Shown one piece after another: positions 43,201 through 51,635 of a stretch of 64,000 bases of DNA. Origin of the DNA: Variovorax sp. J22G73 (lineage in GTDB: Bacteria; Pseudomonadota; Gammaproteobacteria; Burkholderiales; Burkholderiaceae_C); the NCBI RefSeq assembly GCF_030317035.1, contig NZ_JASZYK010000007.1:248001-312000 (forward strand). Reading direction: 5' to 3'. Position 1 is the first letter of the stretch. Every line of letters begins with the position of its first letter. Both the position numbers and the translations under genes were made by a program. The notes under the pieces are model-generated. The model saw only the letters and a list, made by a program, of their open reading frames with translations. It ran no database searches and was not told the DNA's origin.

Positions 43201-43824
43201 ATGACCCGCTACTACCTTCGCCGCTACCGCGACGCCACGCGCATGAACCACTGGTTCGTCGCCATCATGTTCTTCGCGGCCGCGCTCTCGGGGCTGGCCT
43301 TCTTTCACCCCGCGCTGTTCTTCCTGAGCACGCTGTTCGGCGGCGGGCCGTGGACGCGCATCCTGCACCCGTTCATGGGCCTCCTGATGGTGTTCGGCTT
43401 CGTGTTCCTGTTCTTCACGATGTGGCGCGAGAACGTGTTCGACAAGGTCGACGGCGAGTGGATCGCCAACGCGCCGCGCATGCTCAGGGGCGACAAGTCG
43501 GGCATGCCGCCGGTGGGCAAGTACAACGCCGGGCAGAAGCTGGTGTTCTGGGCCTTCGGCGTGAGCCTGCTGCTGCTGTTCGCGACGGGCTTCATGTTCT
43601 GGAGCCCGTGGTTCGTGGGCTTCTTTCCCATCCTCGTGCGGCGCATCGCGGTGGTGGTGCATTCGGTGTCGGCGGTGGTGCTGATCCTGTCGGTCATCAC
43701 GCACATCTACGCGGCCATCTGGGTCAAGGGCACGATGCGCGCGATGACGCGCGGCACCGTCACCGAAGGCTGGGCCAAGCTGAACCACCCGCTGTGGCAC
43801 CGGAAGATGACGCGTGGTGAATAG
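43201..43824 (+). CDS. fdnI: Formate dehydrogenase-N, gamma (cytochrome b556) subunit
   Basis: About 207 residues with four transmembrane helices. Haem b ligands are expected at the His in RMNHWFVAIMFF, in ILHPFMGLLMVFGF, and in VHSVSAVVLILSVITHIYAAIW, the conserved FdnI pattern. It passes electrons to quinone on the cytoplasmic side. Begins 10 nt after fdnH stop. YNAGQKLVFWAFGVSLLLLFATG is the family central segment. Completes the fdnGHI enzyme. Confidence 0.94.
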   Translation: MTRYYLRRYRDATRMNHWFVAIMFFAAALSGLAFFHPALFFLSTLFGGGPWTRILHPFMGLLMVFGFVFLFFTMWRENVFDKVDGEWIANAPRMLRGDKSGMPPVGKYNAGQKLVFWAFGVSLLLLFATGFMFWSPWFVGFFPILVRRIAVVVHSVSAVVLILSVITHIYAAIWVKGTMRAMTRGTVTEGWAKLNHPLWHRKMTRGE

Positions 43825-43848
43825 CGCGGATCGCTGTAGAGTGACCCA

Positions 43849-44913
43849 ATGAACAGCCCCCCCGGCTCCTCACCGCTTCGGACCACGCGCGTGCTCGATC
43901 CCGAGCAGATCGCGATGCAGGCCGGGCGGCAAATGCCGTTCCTGCGCTTGCCGGTTCGCTCGCTCGTGTTCTTCGACCGTCAGCTGCGCTTGCGCCAGCT
44001 CGCGGCCTCGCACCCGATGCGGGAATACCTGATCTTCATCGCCGACCTGGCGCACGCGCAGCACCAGGTGCTGCAGGACTACGCGGCGGTCGCGTTGCCT
44101 GCGCAAGAAGCGCTCGAAGCCGCCGCCACCTTGCTGAAGCCGCCGATGCCCGCCTTCGGCTGGACGCGCGACGCGGTGTGGCTCACGGAGCTGCGCCGCC
44201 TGCTGGCGCTGTTCCGCGCGCGCCTGCCCGAAGGCCCGGCGCGCGACACGCTGGAGCGCGTGATGGCGGCCGACGACGCGTGGATCGAGCAACAGGCCGA
44301 CAAGCTGTCGCGCCGCCTCATGCTCGGCCTCGACCTGGCCGCGGCGCCGCTCATCGCGGCCGGGCTGCAGGCCTACTGGGCGCAGCTGGTGCTGCAGGTG
44401 GCCGAACGCGAGGGAGAGAACATCTTCGGGCGCACCGACCCCGGCACCGAGTGCCCCTGCTGCGGCAGCGTGCCGACCGTGAGCATCACGCGCATCGGCG
44501 CCGACGAGGCGGGCTTCAGGTACCTGCACTGCTCGCTGTGCAGCACCGAGTGGCACTACGTGCGCATCAAGTGCACGCACTGCGAGAGCACCAAGGGCAT
44601 CCATTTCGAATCGCTCTCGCCGCAGCCCGGCGTCGAGCTGCCCGCCACCGGCGCGCGCGAAGGCGCGGTGAAGGCCGAGTGCTGCGACAGCTGCGGCCAC
44701 TACCTCAAGCAGGTCGCCATGGAAAAAGACCCCGAGGTCGAGCCCGTGGCCGACGACCTGGCCAGCGTCACGCTGGACCTGCTGGTGTCCGACGCCGGCC
44801 ACCAGCGCAGCGGGCACAACCTGATGCTGCTGTTCGGCGACCCCGAAGCCGTGGAAGCCGAGGAAGCTGCGGAAGACGAAAGCAACGCCACCGACGACGG
44901 CGGGGGCGGCTGA
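43849..44913 (+). CDS. fdhE: Formate dehydrogenase accessory protein
   Basis: A 354-residue cytosolic protein required for activity of respiratory formate dehydrogenases, thought to help Tat-targeted FdnG mature. The C-terminal half has rubredoxin-like Cys motifs: CPCCGSVPTVS, HCSLCSTEWHYVRIKCTHCESTKGI and CCDSCGHYLK, which bind iron in the E. coli protein. FLRLPVRSLVFFDRQLRLRQLA at the N-terminus. It follows fdnI closely and its stop overlaps the selA start (TGATG), so enzyme maturation and Sec synthesis are one transcription unit. The end is acidic. Confidence 0.92.
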   Translation: MNSPPGSSPLRTTRVLDPEQIAMQAGRQMPFLRLPVRSLVFFDRQLRLRQLAASHPMREYLIFIADLAHAQHQVLQDYAAVALPAQEALEAAATLLKPPMPAFGWTRDAVWLTELRRLLALFRARLPEGPARDTLERVMAADDAWIEQQADKLSRRLMLGLDLAAAPLIAAGLQAYWAQLVLQVAEREGENIFGRTDPGTECPCCGSVPTVSITRIGADEAGFRYLHCSLCSTEWHYVRIKCTHCESTKGIHFESLSPQPGVELPATGAREGAVKAECCDSCGHYLKQVAMEKDPEVEPVADDLASVTLDLLVSDAGHQRSGHNLMLLFGDPEAVEAEEAAEDESNATDDGGGG

Positions 44914-46361
44914 TGGGCACGCCGAAAGAGTCCGTGGTCCACGGCTCGACGGCAAGGCCCCAGGATCTGCCTTCTGTCGATCAACTGCTGCGCCTCGCCG
45001 GCCCGGTTGCCTTGCTGGCCACGCATGGCCACACGCTGGTGGTGAAAGAGGCGCGCGCCCTGCTCGACGCGCTGCGCGCGCAGGCGCTGGCGGGCACGCT
45101 GGAGACGGTCGCGGTGCAGCACGAAGCGCTGGGCAACGCGCTGGCCGCGCGCGTGCAGGCCCGCCTCGCGCCGCGCATGCGCGCGGTGCTGAACCTGACC
45201 GGCACCGTCATCCACACCAACCTGGGCCGCGCCCTGCTGGCCGATGCCGCGCTGCAGCGGCTGCTGGCGGTGATGACGTCGCCGAACAACCTCGAGTACG
45301 ACCTGGCCACCGGCAGCCGCGGCGACCGCGATTCGCTGGTGGAGGAGCTGCTGTGCACCATCACCGGTGCCGAGGCGGCCACGGTGGTCAACAACAACGC
45401 CGCCGCCGTGCTGCTGACCATCGCGGCGCTGGCGCGCGAGCGCGAGGTGATCGTCTCGCGCGGCGAGCTGGTCGAGATCGGCGGCGCCTTCCGCATGCCC
45501 GACGTGATGGCCAGCGCCGGCGCGCGCATGGTCGAGGTGGGCACCACCAACCGCACGCACCCGCAGGACTACGAGCGCGCCATCAACGCGAACACCGCGC
45601 TGGTGATGAAGGTGCACACCAGCAACTACGCCGTGCGGGGCTTCACCGCCGCGGTCGACGAGGCCACGCTCGCGGGCATCGCGCATGCGCGCGGCGTGCC
45701 GCTGGCCACCGACCTGGGCAGCGGCTCGCTGGTCGACCTGGCGCACTACGGCCTGCCGCGCGAGCCGCTGCCGCAGGAGATGCTCGCGGCCGGTTGCGAC
45801 GTGGTCACCTTCTCGGGCGACAAGCTGCTGGGCGGCCCGCAGGCCGGGCTCATCGTCGGCAGCAGGGAGGCGGTCGGCCGCATCCGCAAGTTCCCGATGA
45901 AGCGCGCGCTGCGCATGAGCAAGCTGCCGCTGGCCGCGCTGGAGGCCACGCTGTCGCTGTACCTGCGGCCCGAGCGGCTCGCGCAGGATTTGCCCACGCT
46001 GCGGCTGCTGACGCGGCCCGCCGAGGCGATCCGCGAGATGGCCGAGGCGCTGCTGCCCGCGGTGCAGGCGGCCGTGTCGCCACGCTTCACGGTGCAGGTC
46101 GTGCCGCTGCTGGGGCAGATCGGTTCGGGCTCGCTGCCGGTGGAAAGGCTGCCTTCGGCAGGGCTGGCGCTTGCGCCGGCCGGAACGTCGAAGAAAGGCC
46201 TGGGCACTGCGCTCGACGCGCTTGCCACGGCGCTGCGCGGCCTGCCGCTGCCGGTGATCGGGCGCATCGCGGAAGACAGGTTGCTGCTCGATTTGCGTTG
46301 CCTGGAAGACAGCGGGCCGTTCGTGGCGCAGTTGCCGCTGTTGAAGGAGCGGTTGTCATGA
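44913..46361 (+). CDS. selA: L-seryl-tRNA(Sec) selenium transferase
   Basis: About 482 residues; the PLP enzyme that converts Ser-tRNA(Sec) to Sec-tRNA(Sec) with selenophosphate. Family markers: LPSVDQLLRL, NLTGTVIHTNLGRALL, YDLATGSRGDRD, VNNNAAAVLLTI, GGAFRMPDVM, VHTSNYAVRGFT, DLGSGSLVDL and the PLP-Lys motif FSGDKLLGGPQAGLIVG. ATG 44913 overlaps the fdhE stop. The stop at 46359-46361 overlaps an ATG that leads into a REP element rather than selB directly. Confidence 0.96.
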   Translation: MGTPKESVVHGSTARPQDLPSVDQLLRLAGPVALLATHGHTLVVKEARALLDALRAQALAGTLETVAVQHEALGNALAARVQARLAPRMRAVLNLTGTVIHTNLGRALLADAALQRLLAVMTSPNNLEYDLATGSRGDRDSLVEELLCTITGAEAATVVNNNAAAVLLTIAALAREREVIVSRGELVEIGGAFRMPDVMASAGARMVEVGTTNRTHPQDYERAINANTALVMKVHTSNYAVRGFTAAVDEATLAGIAHARGVPLATDLGSGSLVDLAHYGLPREPLPQEMLAAGCDVVTFSGDKLLGGPQAGLIVGSREAVGRIRKFPMKRALRMSKLPLAALEATLSLYLRPERLAQDLPTLRLLTRPAEAIREMAEALLPAVQAAVSPRFTVQVVPLLGQIGSGSLPVERLPSAGLALAPAGTSKKGLGTALDALATALRGLPLPVIGRIAEDRLLLDLRCLEDSGPFVAQLPLLKERLS

Positions 46362-46373
46362 ACGGCCCCCGCG

Positions 46374-46495
46374 TTCCTCCCTCCCCCGCTGGGCGAGGGC
46401 CGGGGTGGGGGCACGACGGCCTCCGAAAAAGCCCGACGCCTTATCGAAGGCCTGCCCCCAACCCAGCCTTCCCCCAAAGGGGGAAGGAGCAAGTC
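46374..46495. repeat. REP/BIME-like element between selA and selB
   Basis: Same ~120-bp element and orientation as at 42017 (CCTCCCTCCCCC start, GGCCGGGGTGGGGGCACGACGG, TATCGAAGGCCTGCCCCCA, end GGGGGAAGGAGCAAG). A 49-codon frame starts at ATG 46358, overlapping the selA stop as ATGA, and ends at a TGA overlapping the selB start as ATGA. The matching overlaps on both sides suggest insertion into a former selA/selB ATGA junction. Confidence 0.8.
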
Positions 46496-46503
46496 CGCGC
46501 GCC

Positions 46504-48411
46504 ATGATCATCGGCACCGCGGGCCACATCGACCACGGCAAGACCACGCTCGTGCGCGCGCTCACCGGCGTGGACACCGATCGCCTGCCCGAGGAAAAAC
46601 GCCGCGGCATCTCCATCGAACTGGGCTACGCCTACCTGCACGCGCCCGACGGCGTGTCGCTCGGCTTCGTCGACGTGCCCGGCCACGAGCGCCTGCTGCA
46701 CACCATGCTGGCCGGCGCCACCGGCGTCGACCACGCCCTGCTGGTGGTCGCCGCCGACGACGGCGTGATGCCGCAGACGCGCGAGCACCTGGCGGTGGTT
46801 TCGCTGCTCGGCGTGCGCGAGGCCACCGTCGCCATCACCAAGATCGACCGCATCGACGCCGGCCTTCGCGACCAGAGGCTTGCCGAGGTGCGTGCCGACG
46901 TCGCGGCCCTGCTCGCACCCACGGCCCTGTCGCAGGCGCCGATGCTCGCGGTGTCGGCCACGACAGGCGAAGGCATGGAGGCGCTGCGCGAGCGGCTGCT
47001 CGACGTGGCGCGCACCGAGCGCACACACGAAGACGCGCTCGCGTTCCGGCTGGCGGTCGACCGCAGCTTCACGCTCTCGGGCGTGGGCACGGTCGTCACC
47101 GGCACGGTCTTCAGCGGCAGCGTGCGCATCGGCGACGAGCTGCGCGTGATGCCCGGCGAGCGCACCGTGCGCGTGCGCGGCATCCATGCGCAGAACCAGC
47201 AGGCCGAAGCCGCGCACGCGGGGCAACGCTGCGCGCTCGCGCTGGCCGGCGTCGCGAAGGACGAGATGCACCGCGGCGACTGGGTCTGCGCACGCGAGGT
47301 CGCGCTGTCGAGCGACCGCATCGATGTGCTGCTCACGCTGTGGCCCGGCGAGGCCAGGCCGCTTCGCTCGGGCACCGCAGTGCATGCGCACCTGGGCGCG
47401 AGCGACGTGATGGCCTCGGTCGCGCTGCTCGACCGCGACGCGCTCACGCCCGGCGAGACCGCGCCGGCGCAGCTGGTGCTGCGCGACGCAGTGGGCGCAT
47501 GGCACGGCGACCGGGGCGTGCTGCGCGACGCGTCGGCCACGCGCACGGTGGCCGGCGTGCGCGTGCTCGACCCGTTCGCGCCGGTGCGCTATCGGCGCAC
47601 GCCCGAGCGGCTGCGAACCTTGGCGGCGTGGGCCATCGACCACCGTGCCGCGCGCGTGGCCGCGCTGCTGCACAGCGCGCCGCTGGGCATCGACGCCGAA
47701 CGGCTGGCGCGTGCGCTGTCGCTGGCGAACGAAGCGGCGCTGCAGTGGCCCGACGACGCGGTGCGCATCGCCGACACGGCCATCGCGCAAGCGCACCTGG
47801 ACGCGCTGCAAGCGCAGGTCGTCGAGCGGCTCGCCGACTTCCACCGCGGCTCGCCCGACGAGGTCGGCCCCGACGCGCGACGCCTGAAGCGCCTGGCCGC
47901 GCCGCGCACCGGCGATGCACTGTGGCGCCACGCGATCGACGCGCTGCTCGCGCGTGGCGCGCTGGTGCGCAGCGGCACGTGGATGCACCTGCCGGACCAC
48001 GCGGCGCGCCTGAACGAGGCCGAGCAGAAGCTCGCGCAGAAGCTGTTGCCCAGGCTGGCCGACGGCGGCTTCGATCCGCCGTGGGTGCGCGACCTGGCGA
48101 AGGACTGCGCGGCGAGCGAGCAGATGGTGCGACAGACGCTGGCCGGCCTCGCGCGCCGGGGCGAGGCTTTCCAGGTGGTGAAGGACTTGTACTATCCGCT
48201 GGCCACCGTCGAGCGGCTCGCGGCCATCGCGCGCGATGCGCTCGCGGGGCCCGAAGGCTTGCAGGCCGCGAGCTTTCGCGACGCGACGGGGCTGGGGCGC
48301 AAGCGCGCGATCCAGCTGCTGGAGTTTTTCGACCGTGTGGGGCTGACAAGGCGCGTGAAGGACACGCACCTGCTGCGGCCCGACACCTCGTTGTTCGGGG
48401 CGAGGCCGTGA
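46504..48411 (+). CDS. selB: Selenocysteine-specific translation elongation factor
   Basis: About 635 residues. Brings Sec-tRNA to ribosomes stalled at UGA by binding the SECIS hairpin. N-terminal EF-Tu-like GTPase: MIIGTAGHIDHGKTTLVRAL (G1), DVPGHERLLHTML (G3), AITKIDRID (G4). The switch region RRGISIELGYAYL is SelB-type. C-terminal ~250 residues are winged-helix domains (RTPERLRTLAAWAIDHRAARVAALL onwards), ending with ELS-like FRDATGLGRKRAIQLLEFFDRVGLTRR. ATG 46504 matches the universal MIIGTAGHIDHGKT start. AAGGAG of the REP end lies upstream and may serve as the ribosome site. Confidence 0.96.
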   Translation: MIIGTAGHIDHGKTTLVRALTGVDTDRLPEEKRRGISIELGYAYLHAPDGVSLGFVDVPGHERLLHTMLAGATGVDHALLVVAADDGVMPQTREHLAVVSLLGVREATVAITKIDRIDAGLRDQRLAEVRADVAALLAPTALSQAPMLAVSATTGEGMEALRERLLDVARTERTHEDALAFRLAVDRSFTLSGVGTVVTGTVFSGSVRIGDELRVMPGERTVRVRGIHAQNQQAEAAHAGQRCALALAGVAKDEMHRGDWVCAREVALSSDRIDVLLTLWPGEARPLRSGTAVHAHLGASDVMASVALLDRDALTPGETAPAQLVLRDAVGAWHGDRGVLRDASATRTVAGVRVLDPFAPVRYRRTPERLRTLAAWAIDHRAARVAALLHSAPLGIDAERLARALSLANEAALQWPDDAVRIADTAIAQAHLDALQAQVVERLADFHRGSPDEVGPDARRLKRLAAPRTGDALWRHAIDALLARGALVRSGTWMHLPDHAARLNEAEQKLAQKLLPRLADGGFDPPWVRDLAKDCAASEQMVRQTLAGLARRGEAFQVVKDLYYPLATVERLAAIARDALAGPEGLQAASFRDATGLGRKRAIQLLEFFDRVGLTRRVKDTHLLRPDTSLFGARP

Positions 48412-48428
48412 ACGACGAACGCAGTCAT

Positions 48429-48524
48429 GGGAGGGGATCGTCCCTGGTGGGGCGGCCGGGCTTCAAACCCGGTGGGTGGCGCCAGTCGTCGCCGGGAAGG
48501 TTCGACTCCTTCGCTCTTCCGCCG
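48429..48524 (+). tRNA. selC: tRNA-Sec (anticodon TCA)
   Basis: A 96-nt long-armed tRNA lying 17 bp after selB. D-arm 48439-48454 with 6-bp stem CGTCCC/GGGGCG and loop TGGT; anticodon arm 48456-48472 with stem CCGGG/CCCGG, loop CTTCAAA and anticodon TCA at 48463-48465; long variable arm TGGGTGGCGCCAGTCGTCGCC; T-arm GAAGG/CCTTC with loop TTCGACT; 8-nt acceptor 48429-48436 with 48513-48520, then discriminator G and CCG in place of CCA. The acceptor has two G-U pairs and a G-G at the eighth position. The 6-bp D-stem and long acceptor/variable arm are specific for tRNA-Sec. Confidence 0.92.
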
Positions 48525-48533
48525 TATTTGTCT

Positions 48534-48655
48534 TGCTCCTTCCCCCTTTGGGGGAAGGCTGGGATGGGGGCAGGCGGCCCTGGTTCTGCCGCGGTGCTTC
48601 ATCGACCGCCGCGTGCCCCCACCCCTGCCCTCCCCCAGAGGGGGAGGGAGAAACA
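48534..48655. repeat. REP/BIME-like element, inverted copy, between selC and selD
   Basis: The ~120-bp element in the opposite orientation to those at 42017 and 46374: CTTGCTCCTTCCCCC / GGGGGAAGG, GCTGGGATGGGGGCAGGCGG, spacer, then GTGCCCCCACCCC and CCTCCCCC / GGGGGAGGGAG. It lies between the convergent selC and selD genes, where its hairpins could stop transcription from both sides. Confidence 0.8.
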
Positions 48656-48662
48656 CGAAGCG

Positions 48663-49730
48663 CTACGGAACCACGCGCAGCGCCGGCTCGCCAGCCTCTA
48701 CACGCCCGATCACCGCCGCCTTCGCGAACCCTTCGTCGCGGAAAATCTTCAACACCGCATCGACCGCCTCGGGTGCGCAGCTCACCAGCAACCCGCCCGA
48801 GGTCTGCGGATCGCTCAGCAAATCCCGCGCAGTGGCGGGCAACCCGGCAGCCAGCGCGACGTCGGCGCCGTAGCCCGCCCAGTTGCGCCCCGACGCACCG
48901 GTGACGAAACCCGCCGCCGCCATCGCCACCACGTTGTCGAGCAAGGGCACCTTCGACCATTCGACGACGGCGGTGCGCTTCGCACCGCGTGCCAGTTCCA
49001 GCGTGTGCCCGGCCAGCCCGAAGCCGGTCACGTCGGTCAGCGCATGCACGCCGTCGAGCGCGGACAACGCAATGCCCGGCGTGTTCAGGCGCGTCGTGTT
49101 GTCGATGAGCTGTCGGTACCCCGTCTCCGACAGCTGCTCCTTCTTCAGCGCCGCGGACAGCACGCCCACGCCCAGCGGCTTGCCCAGCACCAGCACGTCG
49201 CCGGCCCTGGCGTCGGCATTGCGCCGCACGCGCTCGGGGTGCACCAGTCCCAGCGCGACGAGGCCGTAGATGGGCTCCACCGAATCGATGGTGTGGCCGC
49301 CCGCAATGGGGATGCCGGCCGCGCGGCACACGTCCTGCCCGCCACGCACGATCTCGGCGATGACCTCCACCGGCAGCTGGTTGATCGGCATGGCCACGAG
49401 CGCCAGCGCCATGATCGGCCGGCCGCCCATCGCGTACACGTCGCTGATCGCGTTGGTTGCGGCGATGCGGCCGAACTCGTACGGGTCGTCCACGATGGGC
49501 ATGAAAAAATCGGTGGTCGCGACCAGCGCCTGCTGGTCGTTGAGCCTGTACACGGCCGCGTCGTCGGCGGTCTCGATGCCCACCATGAGCTCGGGCGGAA
49601 TCATGCCGCCCGCGTGGTTCTTCAATATCTGCGAGAGCACGCCCGGCGCGATCTTGCAGCCGCAGCCGCCGCCATGCGAGAAACTCGTGAGGCGCAACGG
49701 CGCGAGCGGGTTCATGAGCGTTGGGTTCAT
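48663..49730 (-). CDS. selD: Selenide, water dikinase (selenophosphate synthetase)
   Basis: About 355 residues; makes selenophosphate from selenide and ATP, feeding both SelA and MnmH. N-terminal catalytic loop SHGGGCGCKIAPGVLSQIL has Cys at the site that is Sec or Cys in other SelD proteins, so this SelD is not itself a selenoprotein. ATTDFFMPIVDDPYEFGRIAATNAISDVYAMGG is the PurM-like ATP-binding core; AGGHTIDSVEPIYGL and DVTGFGLAGH follow. Either ATG 49730 or 49715 could be the start. It is on the opposite strand to selAB and divergent from the ABC transporter genes, with only 74 bp between. Confidence 0.95.
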   Translation of the reverse strand: MNPTLMNPLAPLRLTSFSHGGGCGCKIAPGVLSQILKNHAGGMIPPELMVGIETADDAAVYRLNDQQALVATTDFFMPIVDDPYEFGRIAATNAISDVYAMGGRPIMALALVAMPINQLPVEVIAEIVRGGQDVCRAAGIPIAGGHTIDSVEPIYGLVALGLVHPERVRRNADARAGDVLVLGKPLGVGVLSAALKKEQLSETGYRQLIDNTTRLNTPGIALSALDGVHALTDVTGFGLAGHTLELARGAKRTAVVEWSKVPLLDNVVAMAAAGFVTGASGRNWAGYGADVALAAGLPATARDLLSDPQTSGGLLVSCAPEAVDAVLKIFRDEGFAKAAVIGRVEAGEPALRVVP

Positions 49731-49804
49731 CGGCCGATTATCGAAGCGCCCCTCTTTTTGACCACCCCGTCCTTTCCCATCCCCCACGTGCCGGAGGCAT
49801 ATCC

Positions 49805-50662
49805 ATGAAGAAGACTCTCACCCATGCAGCGATCGCGCTGGCCCTTTCCGTCGCGAGCCTCGGCGCCCTGGCCCAGGGCGTGCTGCGCGTGTCGGCCATT
49901 CCCGACGAGGCGCCCACCGAGCTGCAGCGCAAGTTCACGCCGTTGGGCGACTACCTGAAGAAGGAGACCGGCATGGACGTGCAGTTCACGCCCGTGACCG
50001 ACTACGCCGCCGTGGTCGAAGGCCTGGCCACCAACAAGATCGACCTGGCCTGGCTGGGCGGCTTCACCTACGTGCAGGCGCGCATCCGCACCAACGGCGG
50101 CGCGGTGCCCATCGTGCAGCGCGCGGAAGACGAGGTGTTCACCAGCAAGTTCATCGTGCCCATCGACAGCCCCGCCAAGACCCTGGCCGACCTGAAGGGC
50201 AAGACCTTTGCCTTCGGCGCGCCCTCGTCCACCTCGGGCAGCCTGATGCCGCGCTACTTCTTGCTGCAGGCGGGCATCAACCCCGAGAAAGACTTCAAGA
50301 CCGTCGCCTTCTCGGGCGCGCACGACGCCACCGTGGCCTTCGTGGCCGCGTCGCGCGCCGAAGCAGGCGTGCTCAACGCCTCGGTGTGGGACAAGCTGGT
50401 GGAGTCCAAGAACCCCAACGCCGCCAAGGTGCGCGTGCTGGCGACCACGCCGACCTACTACGACTACAACTGGACGGTGCGCCCCGGCATGGACCCGGCG
50501 CTGCAGAAGAAGCTGACCGACGCCTTCCTGAAGCTCGACCCGGCGAACCCGGCGCACAAGGAGATCATGGTGCTGCAACGCGCGAGCAAGTTCATTCCGA
50601 CGAAGTCGTCGAACTACGACGGGATCGAGACGGCGGGGAAGTCGGCTGGGTTGATCAAGTGA
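49805..50662 (+). CDS. PhnD-like periplasmic binding protein, candidate selenium-oxyanion binder
   Basis: About 285 residues, Sec signal peptide ending in LGALAQG. PhnD/SsuA-type fold: LRVSAIPDEAPTELQRKFTPLGDYLKKETGMDVQFTPVTDYAAVVEGLATNKIDLAWLGGFTYVQA, then FAFGAPSSTSGSLMPRYFL and SGAHDATVAFVAASRAEAGVL. Such proteins normally bind phosphonate or phosphite. Here the transporter is bracketed by selD and mnmH and no C-P lyase or phosphite genes are present, so a selenium oxyanion is the likelier ligand. I recall a curated family of putative selenate-binding proteins inside the PhnD superfamily; that match could not be checked. Confidence 0.82.
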   Translation: MKKTLTHAAIALALSVASLGALAQGVLRVSAIPDEAPTELQRKFTPLGDYLKKETGMDVQFTPVTDYAAVVEGLATNKIDLAWLGGFTYVQARIRTNGGAVPIVQRAEDEVFTSKFIVPIDSPAKTLADLKGKTFAFGAPSSTSGSLMPRYFLLQAGINPEKDFKTVAFSGAHDATVAFVAASRAEAGVLNASVWDKLVESKNPNAAKVRVLATTPTYYDYNWTVRPGMDPALQKKLTDAFLKLDPANPAHKEIMVLQRASKFIPTKSSNYDGIETAGKSAGLIK

Positions 50663-50679
50663 TTCCGTGGAAGGCGGGG

Positions 50680-50801
50680 GGACCCTCACCCCAACCCTCT
50701 CCCGCAGGCGGGAGAGGGGGCAAGACAGGGCTTGGCTGTTTGCATGGGCGCCCTCTCCTTCTCCCACTCGCGGGAGTGGGCTGGGGTGAGGGGGCAGCCT
50801 C
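50680..50801. repeat. REP-like paired hairpins, CCCTCTCCC class
   Basis: Inverted pair: GGACCCTCACCCCAACCC with CCTCTCCCGCAGGCGGGAGAGG at the left, and TCTCCCACTCGCGGGAGTGGG with CTGGGGTGAGGGGGC at the right; related to the element at 2391-2500. It lies between the binding-protein and ATPase genes. A 53-codon frame from GTG 50659 (overlapping the upstream stop as GTGA) ends at a TGA overlapping the ATPase GTG at 50817. Confidence 0.75.
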
Positions 50802-50816
50802 GGGACATCGCGCGAC

Positions 50817-51635
50817 GTGAGCTTCTCCCTCCAAGCCCTCGGCATGGTCCACCCCAACGGCCACCGCGCGCTGTCCGACGTGACCTTGTCCGCCACTGCA
50901 GGCGAACGCATCGCCGTCATCGGCCCTTCAGGCGCCGGCAAGACCACGCTGCTGCGCGTGCTCGGCGCCGCGCTGCGCCCCACCGAAGGAGAAATTCAAG
51001 CACTGGGCGTGAAGCCCTGGCAACTCAACGCCACCGCGCTGAAGCAACTGCGCGCCCGCATCGGCACCGTGCACCAGTCGCCGCCCATCGCGCCGCGCCT
51101 GCGCGTGGTCACCGCGGTGCTCGCAGGGCGGCTCGGCGAATGGTCGACGCTGCGCGCGCTCGGCTCGCTCTTTCATCCGTCTGACATCGCCGGCGCGCAC
51201 GAGGCCCTGTCGCGCCTGTCGATGGAAGACCGCCTGTTCGATCGCTGCGACCGCCTCTCGGGCGGGCAACTGCAGCGTGTCGGCATCGCACGCGCGCTGT
51301 ACCAGCGCCCCGCCCTGCTGCTGGCCGACGAGCCGGTGTCCGCGCTCGATCCCACGCTGGCCGATGCCGCCATCGCGCAGCTTGTGGCGCAGAGTGAAGC
51401 GACCGGCGCCACGCTGGTGGCGTCGCTGCATGCAGTCGACCTGGCGCTGCGCTGGTTCCCGCGCATCGTCGGCATGCGCAACGGGCAAGTGATGTTCGAC
51501 CTGCCAGCCGCGCAGGTCACGCCCGCCATGCTCGACGCGCTGTATGCGAGCGAAGGCGGTCTCGCAACGCCGCAGCGGCCGGCGCCACCGGGCACCGCGA
51601 CCGAAGCGGCCTTCCAGCGCCCCGATTGCGCATGA
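50817..51635 (+). CDS. PhnC-like ABC transporter ATP-binding protein, candidate selenium importer
   Basis: About 272 residues from a GTG start. Walker A GPSGAGKTTLLRVL, Q-loop in IGTVHQSPPIAPRLRVVTAVLAGRLGEWS (the PhnC-type long helical insert), ABC signature RLSGGQLQRVGIARALYQ, Walker B LLLADEPVSALDP, switch His in VASLHAVDLAL. Energises the two PhnE-like permeases encoded downstream. Stop overlaps the first permease start (ATGA). PhnC class membership is firm; the cargo is inferred from selD/mnmH neighbours. Confidence 0.85.
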   Translation: MSFSLQALGMVHPNGHRALSDVTLSATAGERIAVIGPSGAGKTTLLRVLGAALRPTEGEIQALGVKPWQLNATALKQLRARIGTVHQSPPIAPRLRVVTAVLAGRLGEWSTLRALGSLFHPSDIAGAHEALSRLSMEDRLFDRCDRLSGGQLQRVGIARALYQRPALLLADEPVSALDPTLADAAIAQLVAQSEATGATLVASLHAVDLALRWFPRIVGMRNGQVMFDLPAAQVTPAMLDALYASEGGLATPQRPAPPGTATEAAFQRPDCA

